From the NCBI GenBank assembly GCA_012845835.1, contig JABAKD010000012.1, positions 13,020,195 to 13,084,194 of the forward strand: a DNA stretch of 64,000 bases. The letters run 5' to 3'. The number at the start of each line of letters is the position of its first letter. Within the stretch, counting starts at the first letter, position 1. The stretch comes from Undaria pinnatifida. Its lineage: Eukaryota; Sar; Phaeophyceae; Laminariales; Alariaceae. The position numbers and the translations under genes are program-made. Below the pieces are notes generated by a model. That model had not been told where the DNA came from. It did no database searches and saw only the letters and a list, made by a program, of their open reading frames with translations. Shown piece after piece: positions 10,866 to 22,243 of the stretch.

Positions 10866-11924
10866 TGGCGCACGTTTCCCGTAGAGTACGTCTCACCATG
10901 GCTCAAAATCTGAAAACGCAACGCGACGAACAAAGGCATTGCCCAGGCATACAAAAGATTTGCCGTTGCAAAACCCCAACGGCATAGATCGGGTAGTATG
11001 TTCGTTGACTATCAGTTGAAACAACCCTGCGAACCAAATGTTTGGGCCCGTAGGAGGTACTGTACCGCACACAAGCCGAAACGCGAAGCATTTCCATGCA
11101 ATACAATCAATCAACCCCTGGCGGCGCCACCCTTTTCGGTATTTTCGTTATTTTCAGAACCAAGAGCGCAATGAGCAGAGCTGCTGGTCGGCTGGATTTC
11201 ACGACTAACAGCTAATCGGCAGGTGCCGTTAGTCAACAAACTGATTTTAGTCGGCAAGTCTGGAGAAGCTAGTTGCTGGACTCCTGAGTTGCCGACTTAT
11301 GTCAGGCGAGCGAAGCGAGCATAATCAGCTACCCCCAGCCAAGGAGGCCCCGGCCCACAAAAGCAAAATACATCCCGCAGTGAACAACCATTCCTGCAAA
11401 TGTGCAAACCCAACAAGTCGGATAGTCGGCACCTCCGGGATACGACTAGCTATTAGTCCGTACGACTAGCAACTAGTTGGCGACTTAAGTCGTGCCGACT
11501 CACGACTATACGTAGCAATAATCCATTGTTTTCCGTTGGGTACAAGGTGCGTGTAACACACAAGCCGAGACATAAACTCGAGGAATTGCAGTGCAGTGCA
11601 GTGCAGTGCAGTGCTGTGCAGTGCAGTACAATACATTAGAATACAGGACAAGGCGCATGCCACGACAGGGGCAGTACCTATTAACGTTTCTGCTCTACTC
11701 CTGATAATACACTGTAGCATATGTTAGGAGAAATTCATCCGACCCTGGCACTGAATTCGAGAAAAGTGAATGCAGCCCCCTTTGAAATAATCCAACGCCC
11801 TAAGGTATGGCACGCAAGGGACATCTGGTGTTCCAACGATGATGGGTAGGATACCCCTATGGTAGCCCATGTCACGTGATGGCATCGTATGCTTCCTCTT
11901 TGTCCCTTCAGAGTCGAGAGTGCA

Positions 11925-12160
11925 ACAACGACGTGTGCGACGAACAGAGGTAGCGCTTTTTGGCTAAAATATTTTCTGCATGATGGGGCTCCTTAACCTA
12001 AAATCGTCGGGATATCATATTTTTTGCATACCTAGGCCATGGGTTAGTTCCTCGAGTTGCACACTCAGTTTACTCGAAATCAGTTTTTGGGTAAGCGACC
12101 TTCTCAAGTGAGGAGCCTCAGAAAAAAGTGGTCCATTTCTGCCGTAGCACGTATCTAATG
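11925..12160 (+). mobile_element. MITE superfamily copy
   Basis: Landmarks: ATGATGGGGCTCCTTAACC, TAAAATCGTCGGGATATC, CCTAGGCCATGG, CAGTTTTTGGGTaAG, CTTCTCAAGTGAGGAGCCTC and the end CTGCCGTAGCACGTATC. Confidence 0.7.
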
Positions 12161-12989
12161 TGTCTAATGTGTCCCATGCAACATGGCCAGGTCTGTGAGT
12201 TGGCTGAGCATACAGACGCTACTTTATATTTTCAGATAGTAACTAATAGTCGTACTGTTCATATATAAGCATTGCAGCTATTCATACTTGTGCGAGCGCT
12301 ACTAGTTGCGGGAATTTTCCTTGTGTTGCAAGTTTGTAGCTCCACGTGTGGTGTTCATTTACAAAGACTTGCGAGTCGGTTAATTGGCATCCACTCCTCC
12401 ATCCAACAGGCTTGAAGTCCATCCAACTCACCGTCCTAAATATATTTCATCGGGTGGGAGCCGCAAGGATGCGGCACACACTATCAGTTCATCGCCATAT
12501 CGTGGCCAGATCTCAGAAAATCCGCATTGACCATCATGAATCCCCTTCCCACACACAGACGACCCAGTTTTGCGCAAGGTTGGCGACCACTCTTTGCGGG
12601 CAGCTCTTGGTCAAAACACTCTTGTTTTGAACATGAATTGCTCATAAACATTTGTACGGCTGAATACAGCACACATCGCATGTTCTGGTGCGTCTGGTAG
12701 TAGCGACGGCTGATATCCGTTCGTCTAACCAATGCCAATATTCGAGGAGACACAGTATCTCCATTACCACCTCCCGACTTGCCTCATTGTCCGTTGAGCT
12801 CGTGCTGGAAAAAGATTTACAGTAGACGTTTACCCACCCGAAGTACACATACCACCACGTACAACTCATCACACTAAAGTATCACGAGGTACAGCTGACA
12901 CTCACGCTGCTTCGAAAAAGGGGATATCCCCTTGGGCCAACTGATCCAGCCAGTCCACGACGATCGCTTGGATCTTACCCAGAACACGT

Positions 12990-13640
12990 TCCCGGTCATG
13001 CAATCGCACGTCGAGGGGAGGAGATAGCACGGTCACGACCGGCATCGTGCGTCTGATACAGCACAGAACACGTGGGAGGGGCACAGCGACATGCAATTCA
13101 GATCACGGGGGGGGAGATATCACGCTTACCGCTATCGAGCGTCTGACATAGTAGATAAGACGGGATGAGGTCACAGCGGCACGCAGTCGCACGTTCACGG
13201 GGGCAGATAGCACGGTCACGACCAGCATCGCGCGTCTGATGTAGGGTACAGCGTTGGTCAGAAGAGAACACGGGGGAAAATATATCACGGTCACCGGCAT
13301 CGCACGTCTGACACAGCAGATACCACAGGAGTGGGGCACAGCGTTATTCAGTAGAAACACGGGGGGGGGGGCAGGGTTAAGCGATCGCACGTTCAGGGCG
13401 GAATCAGCACGGTGGCCGGCGTGGTGCGTCTGATACAGTGGAGAACACGAGGGGGAGGGCATCCCGCAAGCGCATGTCCGCAGGGGAGTAGACAGCACAG
13501 TCACCGGTACCCCGCGTCTGACACAGTAGATAACACAGGGAGAAAGGCACAGCATCATGCAATCTTACGTCTAGGGGGGAGAATGGCATGGCAGCCGGCA
13601 TTGCGCGTCTGAAGGAAAGAGACATCCAAGCCATACCTAC
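12990..13640. repeat. Degenerate ~90-bp minisatellite, about seven units
   Basis: GCGTCTGAtaca/GCGTCTGACAcAGTAGATaa-type cores recur at about 13045, 13139, 13230, 13303, 13427, 13515 and 13603, each preceded by 'cacggtcacgaccggcat' variants and followed by runs of G. Frames crossing it look like repetitive peptides and are not credible genes. Confidence 0.75.
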
Positions 13641-16055
13641 CTGCTCTGCCATGTCTGTGATACATCCGTATCACGGGTACCCCAGGTACATGATATCGGT
13701 GGGAAAGGAGTACGCACGCACTTGCGGAATCACTGCTGCGCTTCCCCTTTTTCATTTGACAAAACGTCTTGGCAATGCTAATGTTGCGAAGAGTTTCGAC
13801 GAAATTCTCAATATCACAACAACAGCCAAACTGTCTTTTTCATTCAAAGTAAGAACATGCCCGATATTGGGGAGACGCGAATCTGCATGAAGGAAACACC
13901 GAGTTTCTGTTGATGGGGCAGTAGGCACCCTCCTTCTAAGTAGTTAAATGGACCAAGCATGGCAGTGTTCCATTGAGTGCACAGATGGCACACAGACCCG
14001 AAAGCCTGTTAAATCCGACTCGCCTGATGGGAAAACTAGAACATATCCCAATTTGAACAGAAATATAAGTAACGTTTAAAGTTTTATATTATTGATAAAA
14101 ACTCGCCAAGGCCTTGTTGCCGCCCAAACAAAGCGGTATGAAATCTATGTGAACCACAGCAAAAACGCAACCCCAGCTCCTTCGAATTGTGCGTGACAAA
14201 TGTTATCGCCCCAGCGACAGAACCTAGCACGCTCCCATCACTGCCAGGATTCCAGCAGATCGGGGGTGTTCGTGTAGGGTTTTTGCACCTTCCATCGTGA
14301 GCAGAACCAGTAGTGCCTATATAGTCTATACTGCTGTACAGCAGCAGCAGTATCGGGAGCTTTCAGACCAACTTTTTCTCATCGACGATTTGTTTGCAAC
14401 AACTTTGAATTTTGCCTCTTGGACCTCTTCACGCCAGGGAACCTGCCAAAAGAACAACAGGAGTATTGTTTGCTTGCGTATAAAACCCCATAGACTATGG
14501 TGCGCCACTTCCTCTGCTTTTCGGAGCCCGTGACCCGTTTGCCCCCAATCGATCGCTGTAACATTCTCCGCTTGATGAATAACACCAGCGAGCAACAACT
14601 GCTGCAGTTGTACTCCTTGAAACGAGCTAGAAGTGACGAGAGGATGAGATGCGAGATGCAACCAAAAACCGATTATGGTCCTTCGAGCCTGCCGCCGTCC
14701 ATAACAGCATTCTCTCGGCATGAGTCTGGCTCAAAATGCTGTAGTGTTGGGGGTTCCAACACGCATGTTCGTCGCGGCAACCACGCCTGGTCTGAGCTAA
14801 GTAAGCGCCCTACCCTTTTGGCATGACAGCAATCTACACCCGCTTACCTCACGAGCTGAAGGAGTGATGCATCAGAGTGTAAATGCCCGGTACAGCCGTG
14901 TTCCCTCACTATTATCATAATTGTGCGTTGCCTTGCCGGATGACAACACCCGCACTATGGTGGCACCTCAAACTATTGCGGAAAGTGCGGTACTTTCAGA
15001 CCAGGTCACGACACGCGATTTTCACCGCACTACACTGATCCCCCGCACTAAAGTGAAACGCACTAAAGTGGGACCACGAATAGATACGTATGTATCGAGA
15101 TCTTGAGATCCCCCTATTTCAAACTTCAAATACATAGTCTATGGATGGGGAGTTCCATTGTTTGGAGGCTTTCATTCCGCGACATTTCAAATTTTTGTGG
15201 TTGTGGGTAGTTGCGAGCCAGCGACCCAGCATCAGCATATCAACCACGAGCCAAGACCGCACAACAAGCGAAATCAAGGTCGAAACAGGGAAAAGGGTCG
15301 GGTAGCAAGGGAAAGGATAAGGCGACCGGCCTCTCGAAGGATACCAGCGCTTCATGCAGCTGACCCAGTACCCCGTGGAAACTCAGTTTTTCGCTGTTCT
15401 TGAGACAAAATCAAGCAAACGTGTTGACCACTGAAATAGGGCGGGAAATTTGGGAGTGTCTCGCGTCGTTGTGGCTAAATGCATCGCTTCAGGCGAGCAT
15501 CCGCAGGTGAGGGGCGTTCCTCAATCGAGCGCGACCGACCCCGCGTCATTCATGCATACGCAGATAGTTCACAATTTTGAGACACTTGTACAGACCAAAA
15601 AAGCGACGAGTGCGATCGCATCAAGCATCTGAGAAGAACGTGTAGCAGTACCAGTGTCATCCTCATGATGCTTGCGCCGTGTGCACGTCTCCCGTTGCAC
15701 TCCGGGTGCATCCCTCATCCGGGCAGTCCGGGCTGCTTCGCACGGTCGATGCTGTGATCGTATCTGGCTTAAGAACACTTCTGCCTTCCGAAGCCCCATA
15801 CATATGGGTGAAGCGACGAGCGGCAAGCGACATCATCCATACTTCGGAGTGTTATTTACTTCAATTTCCGACCCATTTTTTTTTCTCCTACAATTTTCTT
15901 TATTTTCTTTGGTTGGCTTGGTTTGCTGGCTTGTACAGGTTCCGCTTAGAACTCGTATCCAGTACCTTTCACATTGCATGGCCAAACTATTGTATTTGCA
16001 ATGCAAATGAACATATCTCTGCCTCGTAGGTTGTGAGCACCGAGCTGTTTTCTCT

Positions 16056-16407
16056 CTGTAGGATGAGTCGTCGGCACGGACAGTGGAAGTAAGTGCTGGC
16101 TACTGACGGGTAGAAATAACGCCAACTACCAGGTACTGTACTACAGTACACTGATTGTTGGTTATGTACTGCTGTAGCATTACCAACTAAAGGAGGTTAA
16201 TGTGCAGAACACGCACACTGTTGGATACGTTCTGTAGGATGAGTCGTCGGCGCGAACAGTGGAAGTGCTGGATACCGACGGGCAGAAATAACGCAAACTA
16301 CTAGGTACTGTACTACAGTACACTGATTGTTGGTTATGTACTGCTGTAGCACCACCAACTAAAGAGGGTTAATGCGCAGAACACGCGCACTCACTGTTGG
16401 ATACATT
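16056..16407 (+). repeat. Tandem duplication, two 176-bp units
   Basis: Units start CTGTAGGATGAGTCGTCGGC at 16056 and 16232 and share GTACTGTACTACAGTACACT (itself an inverted repeat) and a GGTTAATG.GCAGAACACGC tail, with scattered substitutions. Confidence 0.85.
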
Positions 16408-16644
16408 GCACTGCACACTAGCCTGCTTCTTAGTCAAATAAGTTTAAATGAGTCAGCAGTAGGATGTTACAGTATTAATAGTAGTGGGCGGTGTTATATA
16501 TCCAGAAAAAGCGTGCTTCTGAGTCCGTCGAATATCTCAGGCTTCTTGACAGATCTCGGGGACTCCCCCCCCGCCACGGATCGCTCTGGGAAATGAAGAT
16601 CCTTAGAGCCCTCTTCGTCCTTTTCAACCCAGAGAAAAAGTGAT

Positions 16645-16800
16645 AATGTTAGGAGTCGAGCTCGCGCACATGGTGCTAAGAATCGGACGATAAACCCACC
16701 AAGATAGAGCCACAAAAAATTATCGCGTTGGGACTCGAACCCGCCCACGTCATGCTCAAAAGCGGGCGATCTATGATAAAGCAAGCTACATAGGTACACG
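16645..16800 (-). other. tRNA-like fragments (two)
   Basis: Read on the reverse strand, 16742-16730 is GGGTTCGAGTCCC, a clear RNA polymerase III B-box, with an A-box-like TAGCTTGCTTTATCATAGA upstream. A second weaker copy lies at 16645-16690. Neither folds convincingly as a full cloverleaf by eye, so these are probably tRNA-derived repeat heads and not working tRNA genes. Confidence 0.45.
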
Positions 16801-17364
16801 ATTTAGAGTAGCGGGTAGATCGCCCAATTGTTGGTGTGGAAGTCAAAGGTACAGGGGAGACGCAACGCGAGAGAAGCATGCCTGAGAGTTGACGAGCGGG
16901 ACCGCTGCTGAGGAGACCGTTGACGTCTCGGGTCGTGTGTGTATCCCGAAAACTAGTAGCCCGAAAACTACAAATATAGTCTAGTCTAGACTAGACTAGA
17001 CCTATAGACTAGACTATAAGTATGTCCGAGCTTGATTTCTGCCTTCGGTTGTTGAGGTCCTACTGTTAATAAATCGTACCGCAAAGCTGGGAGGTGTAGC
17101 TTTTTGCACCAACGCTCGGTTCAACCGTCCTCGAAACTGAAAGTCCTTCAATAATTTTGTTGATAAACATGTTGTGGACATATTTTAACACACCACTCCT
17201 GCGCCGAGTTGCGGGTGGTTGCTATCCACTGACTTAAAAAGCAAAAAAACACGAGGATATGTTTTTGTTCCCCTTCTTGTTTTTGGATTTTATCCCTATT
17301 CTATAACAACGGATCTCCGTAAGCAATTAGTCACAGCACTCGTACCCACTGAGATCTTAGTCAG

Positions 17365-17402
17365 CACTGAGCTACTCAGTCACGTGACTAAGTAGCTCAG
17401 TG
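17365..17402. repeat. 38-bp near-perfect palindrome centred on CACGTG
   Basis: CACTGAGCTACT at the left end is the inverse of AGTAGCTCAGTG at the right. Only one position pair is unmatched across all 38 bases. The right arm continues GTAGCTCAGTGGGTAGTGC, which matches a tRNA D-arm/A-box. The inverse ACCCACTGAG also occurs at 17344-17353. Confidence 0.85.
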
Positions 17403-18540
17403 GGTAGTGCTATATCACTAACACGGGTAGTTGGACGCTTCCCATGGTTGAGGGTGTTGTTTGAGCTCCGCGAAAAAGTCGACAAACAATAAAAAAATTG
17501 AAAGAGTTTCGCCTATTTTTAGTAGAATTTCGCATCGGTCTGGGCATCGGTACAGATGGCTACGAGTACACCCTCCGCCTTTCGTGATACTGGTTAGAGC
17601 TTCGAACCATTAACAGTGCCTGCAGACGGTTCCCTATACGGCAGCTCCTTAACACGGCAGTGGTCCTGCTTGCCAAGCTGTCAGGCATGGCCCCCTTACA
17701 GGGCCAATCCCGTCGGCCACAGCTCCCTGATATGACCTACAGACACGCCCACGCCAGCTACGATAGGGGAGGCAGTTTTTGCCCAAACTAGTTCTGGCTA
17801 ACGCGGGGCTCCTTAACAGACCAGCACGCTACCCGATTCACATGGGATCCCGTTTTTGGTTAGTGTTTGTGAATCTTTCCACGCCTGGCAGTGTTAATCG
17901 GGTCAAACGTACATTTTTGCCCCAAAGTCAGTTTTTGGGTGAGGCACAGAGTACTCCTCAAGCGAAGCGTCGCATCTTTTTTTGTGCATCCCTACTGTAC
18001 ACACGGTCCTTTCACGTATTATACACACGCATTGCACTGATTCGTAGATATCGCATGTTTAGTGCGGCCTGTTCATGTTTCGTGCGGACTCCTGCCGCCG
18101 TAGCATGCGCCCGGCGCGCCTTTGACGTACCAGGTAACACATGCATTGCATTGATTCGTACATAGCGTGGAGTTCATGTTGTGGCGCGTGCACGTTTTGT
18201 TGCGGAGATGTACCGCAGCTGTAAGGCATCAGTATCTACTCTCGATCATTTACCGCCGTGTAGAGCTCCGGCGGGCTCTATCTTGCTCGGAAATATTTCA
18301 AGACCTATAGACTATAATAGCTACCTCAGCTATTAGTATTACATTAGACTATACACGTGTCCAAATTGCAAAAAAACAGTACTAGGGTCTCTAGTCTAAT
18401 ACTAATACATGGACTGACAAAAGCATATACCTCGTAAATACATATCTAGATTCCACGTGGAAGACCACACGCCTCGGTAGTTTTCCTCGCCCGCCTCCAG
18501 GGTCCCTCAAACCACTGACTGGCACGTGTCTGTATCTTCA

Positions 18541-19537
18541 TGTTCAAGGGCCAACCGGTGGCACGAAAGAAGGTACCGCCAATGCTACCGAGAACAGCCA
18601 GAGGTCCTCCGCAACGACAGTCCCGGCGACGCCTGCAGCCCCATTTAGCAACGTAAACAACGATTTTACGGACGAACCTGCCGTGAATGGATGCGGAAAA
18701 CGAGCGGCCCCTTCCCCTCCATCAAGCACCGGCTTCTTCAGCAACCGCCACGGCAACGCTACCCCCACCCCCCGTGTCTCCGACGGTGTCAGCCCCTTTG
18801 CGGCCCTGAAGCACGCTTCGGGTAATGCTGATAGTGTTTTGGAGTGCCAGCCTCCAGCCTCTTCTTCTTCTTCATGGACGGGTGATGATGACAATGCTCC
18901 GGGCCGGCAAGCTTCAGCTATTTCTTCTTCGTCTACTACTACTTCTTCTTCCTTGTGGAGGGGAGATGCACCGTCTGGTGCTGTCGTTCGTGCTCGAAAA
19001 GGTGGTCCGTCGGTTCCTGCCGATAACGAGCACCAGCCTGCCCACCCAGTCCCTTCCTCGCCATGCTTCCGCTTTCCTTTAGCTGCTGGCAAGCAGCAGC
19101 AAGCACCACAACTGCCAACAGGAAGCTTCGACAAAGAGCACGACCGCCATAACACAGGCAACAACATAAGCAACACCAACGATATCAATCACATCAGCAA
19201 CACCAATACAAACAACAGCACTACAAAGAACGCCTCAGGGCATGGCTCCAGCCCCGGTGGTCCAACACCACCCGACGCGGGTAGGAAGACCCCCAACCCT
19301 AAGAGCGCCACCACCCATCAGCCCCGGGGGACTGCAGCTCAGCCCCGGGGGACGGCAGCTCCACGTGCTGGAGGGAATGCACGAGGTGATGGTCAACAGG
19401 AAAGAGCACGCGGCAGCAGTGTCAGCGAGGGTTCACTGAAGAGATGCGCTCCCCTCGATAGTGCTGACCTTGGCCAGCGCAACGATGGTGGTGGGGATAG
19501 CGCTAGCAGTGGGAAGAGTCCGCGGTTACGAGATGAG
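18541..19537 (+). CDS. Hypothetical Ser/Asn/Thr-rich protein, candidate exon
   Basis: The frame stays open from before 18541 (TGGTKEGTANATENSQ) to 19537, where GATGAG|GTAAGA forms a good splice donor in phase 0. No in-frame ATG is seen at the 5' edge, so this is probably an internal exon or the start lies upstream; the 5' boundary is uncertain. The peptide is low-complexity: Ser runs near the first third, an Asn/Thr-rich stretch (NTNDINHISNTNTNNSTT) and repeated QPRGTAA. No domain is recognised. A 214-codon frame on the opposite strand overlaps it and cannot be formally excluded. No downstream exon was identified. Confidence 0.35.
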
Positions 19538-20260
19538 GTAAGAGTTCTAAACACTGTTGGTTTATCGTCGCGATATCTTCGGGGGGGCGTTGTCCACGCC
19601 GCGAGCAGGGAGATGTAGATAAGGATGCTAAACGTTCACGCTATGCCGCTATAGGTTTTAGGGTAGAGTAGTATGCATTGGATCCGATGGGGGGAGGAAA
19701 CGTAGAATCTCCCGTGACTTTTTGTGGAATGTACACCCGAAGCAATGAAATAAACCTGCGTTCGTGGCTTATACCTTCCACACGACGGACAGATCATCGA
19801 TCCCCACATAATGCAGACCTTTCAAGAAGATCTGTATGGTCTAGCTCATGCTACCCGGTGGGAACCGTAGGCTCTGCGTGATCTTGCACGTTGTTCCGGG
19901 GTTGGATACGTACTCCCATATGTATACAAATCCTGCACAACTTCTCATAACGGCAGCTATAGAATGCGCTGTAGATGATCTAGATTATCTAAATCGAGAT
20001 ATGTTGGAGGTGTGAAACCTTGTCACGTTGCACTTTGGACACATGCCCTCCTGCAGCGGAAAGGGTTGCTTCGTACGGCCGATGATCTGAATGTAACACG
20101 TTTTCAGCGGTTTTTCCCTCTGAATTCCCGACGGGGAGGGGGGGCATCTTGACGGGGTGGGTCCATACTTTGCGTTCAGACGAGAAAATTAGCACACGAC
20201 TCTCGACTACAGCAGCAGCGTATCCGGTATAAAGTGGGGAATAGAACAACATTCTAGTGT

Positions 20261-20542
20261 TCCATAAGGCAAAACGAACGTTACCATTGCTCCAACTAAT
20301 CCACCCCCGGTGGGTGGCAGACACCTCCTCCCACCCAAATCCGGGGATCGACTTTACATTATTACGGATTCGAGGTAACGTATAGGTATCCTGCAGGCAT
20401 CTCCATAAGGCAAAACGAAACGTTACCATTGCTCCAACTAATCCACCCCCGTTGGGTGGCAGACACCTCCTCCCACCCGAATCCGGGGATCGACTTTACA
20501 TTATTGCGGATTCGAGGTGACGTATAGGTATACTGTAGGCAT
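20261..20542 (+). repeat. Tandem duplication, two 141-bp units
   Basis: Units begin TCCATAAGGCAAAACGAA at 20261 and 20402 and end CTGTAGGCAT/CTGCAGGCAT. They are nearly identical. Confidence 0.9.
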
Positions 20543-20789
20543 CGTAACGCCTTTAGATTTGCACCCAAGTTTTTGCAGTTATGCCCACGCTGCTCGATAT
20601 TTCTATGGAAGTGCCATGGCACTGACTTTGTAGACTTGCAAGCAACTGCCATGCAGGCCCATGGCACTGTCATGACGATGCTACGACGGCTGCCATGCCA
20701 CGCGTTGTGACAATGCCATGGCAATGCCATCGTACGTCGTGCCACGGCGCGCGCCAATACCCCCCCAAGGGCACACAATAATGGGCATA

Positions 20790-20815
20790 GGGTTAGGGTT
20801 AGGATTATGATTAGA
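20790..20815 (+). repeat. Short interstitial telomere-like motif
   Basis: GGGTTAGGGTTAGG: barely two units of TTAGGG followed by decayed units. Too short to mark a chromosome end. Confidence 0.5.
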
Positions 20816-21203
20816 CTTAGCTCAAGGGTTAGAAGGGATATAGCGCAGTGATGGCAGTCCCATGCTTGTGCCATGAGACCTCACATGGCAGTGCCAAGGC
20901 ACGTTTTCATAACCATGATATTTTATATGTCACGTCACGGCAGTCGGTTCCAAGAAAAACCAATGGCAGTACCATCAACACCCATGGCATCGCCCTATCA
21001 TTGCTATGGAAGTTCGCGAAGGTTCGTGCACGCCCATGAACTGCCATGGGTTCCCATGAATTCTGTTGCTCCTACGACGTTGCCATGGCACTGCATAGCA
21101 TTGCCACGGGAGCCCATGGCGGTACCATTGGGGGTCCCATTTTCCTTATTGCCGATTTTACTCCCCATCTCATGTCGTACCAGGTAAGATACTTTATCCA
21201 CGG

Positions 21204-21430
21204 CTACCTTCTGGACAGCGGTGGTCACAGGTCTCTTCCCTTTCCCCACCCGATACCTGCCTTCATTTTTATAGCGCATATATTTCAGCATTCGCACTTT
21301 TCAGCTTTTTATGCTCCTCGATTTTCAGCGTTTTGAGCTACCTCACGCTCTCGCTCGTCAATTTCACGCGCGAAGAAGTCCCTGCGAGCACGAGTATGCA
21401 GTCGATGAGACTTGAACCCACACCACCTTG
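21204..21430 (-). mobile_element. tRNA-derived SINE, truncated copy
   Basis: Reverse strand reads GGTTCAAGTCTCATCG (B-box), 'gcatactcgtgctcgcagggacttctt', 'gagcgtgag' and 'CCTGTGACCACCGCTGTCCAGAAGGTAG'. These match the longer copies at 57337-57624 and 37903-38193. The A-box end is missing. Confidence 0.7.
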
Positions 21431-21996
21431 ACATTAGTAGTGACGATTTCCATGTGCTATGCCATCGAGGGCGTCGACCATGAAATCCTATGGCGGTACC
21501 ATGGCACGCCATGGCCTTCCATGGTGCTCCATAGCGCGCTGTGTCATGACGACATGGAAACAGCCATGACACATCATGAAAACGGCAAATGATGCACATC
21601 ACTCCGTTTTCGGGTACAAATTACAACACTTGGGAATAGTGCGGAAATTATTTTCCTTCAGCAAGGTAAAACGTCAGTCGCCCTGTCCTACAAAATCATA
21701 TGATCCCCCCTTTGTCAACCGCACCTCAACGTTCGTAGCTACAGGCTCCCGACGTATCCACGACCACAGTAGGCCGCAAAGAGCCACGGTATAGCGTATT
21801 CTCTCCTCCGAGCTTGTCGAACAACAAGGATGCCGAAGACGCAGCAGAATCAATGGCTGCTTTACCTCCATCGTCGCAACTGGACACCGTCATGGAAGAC
21901 CATGATCCGTTCGACGATCTGTCGGTGGCGGAGGGCGCCATATTTGCGGACGCCTCGGTAAGGGGTTGCTCAAGCTTCTTGCCGGCTGTGGTGTTG

Positions 21997-22243
21997 GACG
22001 CATGCTACGATGGACGTACCACTTTTCGTCTGAAATGGTCTCTGAAGGACGGGGATCTCTGACCCAAAATCGTCGGAATAGGCCATTTTTTTTCACTACT
22101 CTCGTTAATGTACCTGGGCCATGGGGGTTCTCATCCGGTAGCAGTTTTATTTTTCTATAAATCAGTTTTTTGGGAGAAGTCTTGAGCTCCCGAATGGAGG
22201 AACCTCAGACCAAAAGCGGTGTACCTCCATCGTAGCACGCGTC
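21997..22243 (+). mobile_element. MITE superfamily copy with both inverted ends
   Basis: Begins GACGCATGCTACGATGGACGT and ends ACCTCCATCGTAGCACGCGTC, giving ~20-bp terminal inverted repeats. Internal landmarks AAAATCGTCGGAATAGGCC, CTGGGCCATGG and TTGAGCTCCCGAATGGAGG are present. GTTG flanks both sides and may be a target duplication. Confidence 0.75.

Larger units (their letters stand above)
6034..12960. other. Gene-poor stretch dominated by repeats
   Basis: No open frame here is long, spliced or domain-bearing. Apart from the repeats listed separately, 6034-6413, 7031-8054, 8251-8968, 9383-10639 and 12166-12960 show nothing recognisable. 11181-11520 contains several scattered copies of a GTCGGCA/TAGTCG motif, related to 258-312. 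11585-11632 is a TGCAG microsatellite (cagtgcagtgcagtgcag). Confidence 0.6.
13641..18480. other. Intergenic stretch, no convincing gene
   Basis: I see no domain or spliced coding signal. 14940-15090 holds repeated CGCACTAAAGTG/TAGTGCGG motifs shared with 60960-61110. 16970-17030 and 18300-18420 hold TAGAC/GTCTA-rich short repeats. 17740-18010 is a worn MITE copy (GGGGCTCCTTAAC, TTTTTGGGTGAGGC, ACTCCTCAAGCG). The remainder shows nothing I can name. Confidence 0.55.
20605..21565. repeat. CCATGG-rich palindromic repeat block
   Basis: Ten CCATGG sites occur here (near 20613, 20659, 20715, 20982, 21044, 21082, 21114, 21499, 21509 and 21519), often in the larger palindrome TGCCATGGCA. Many one-base variants (ctatgg, ccatgc, cacatgg) lie between them. 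The spacing is irregular, so this is not an ordinary tandem satellite. A SINE sits in the middle. Confidence 0.8.

Noticed and set aside
12990-13640. CRISPR-like array
   Set aside because: Repeats are degenerate and ~90 bp long with no unique uniform spacers, and the genome is eukaryotic.
14326-14826. Overlapping 131- and 109-codon frames
   Set aside because: On opposite strands with no domain or splice support; chance frames.
16727-16800. Functional tRNA gene on the reverse strand
   Set aside because: B-box is good, but the anticodon and acceptor stems do not pair convincingly by eye; treated as tRNA-like.
18544-19188. 214-codon reverse-strand protein
   Set aside because: Overlaps the forward candidate exon, which is longer and ends in a good donor; composition is a mirror of it. 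Not fully excluded.
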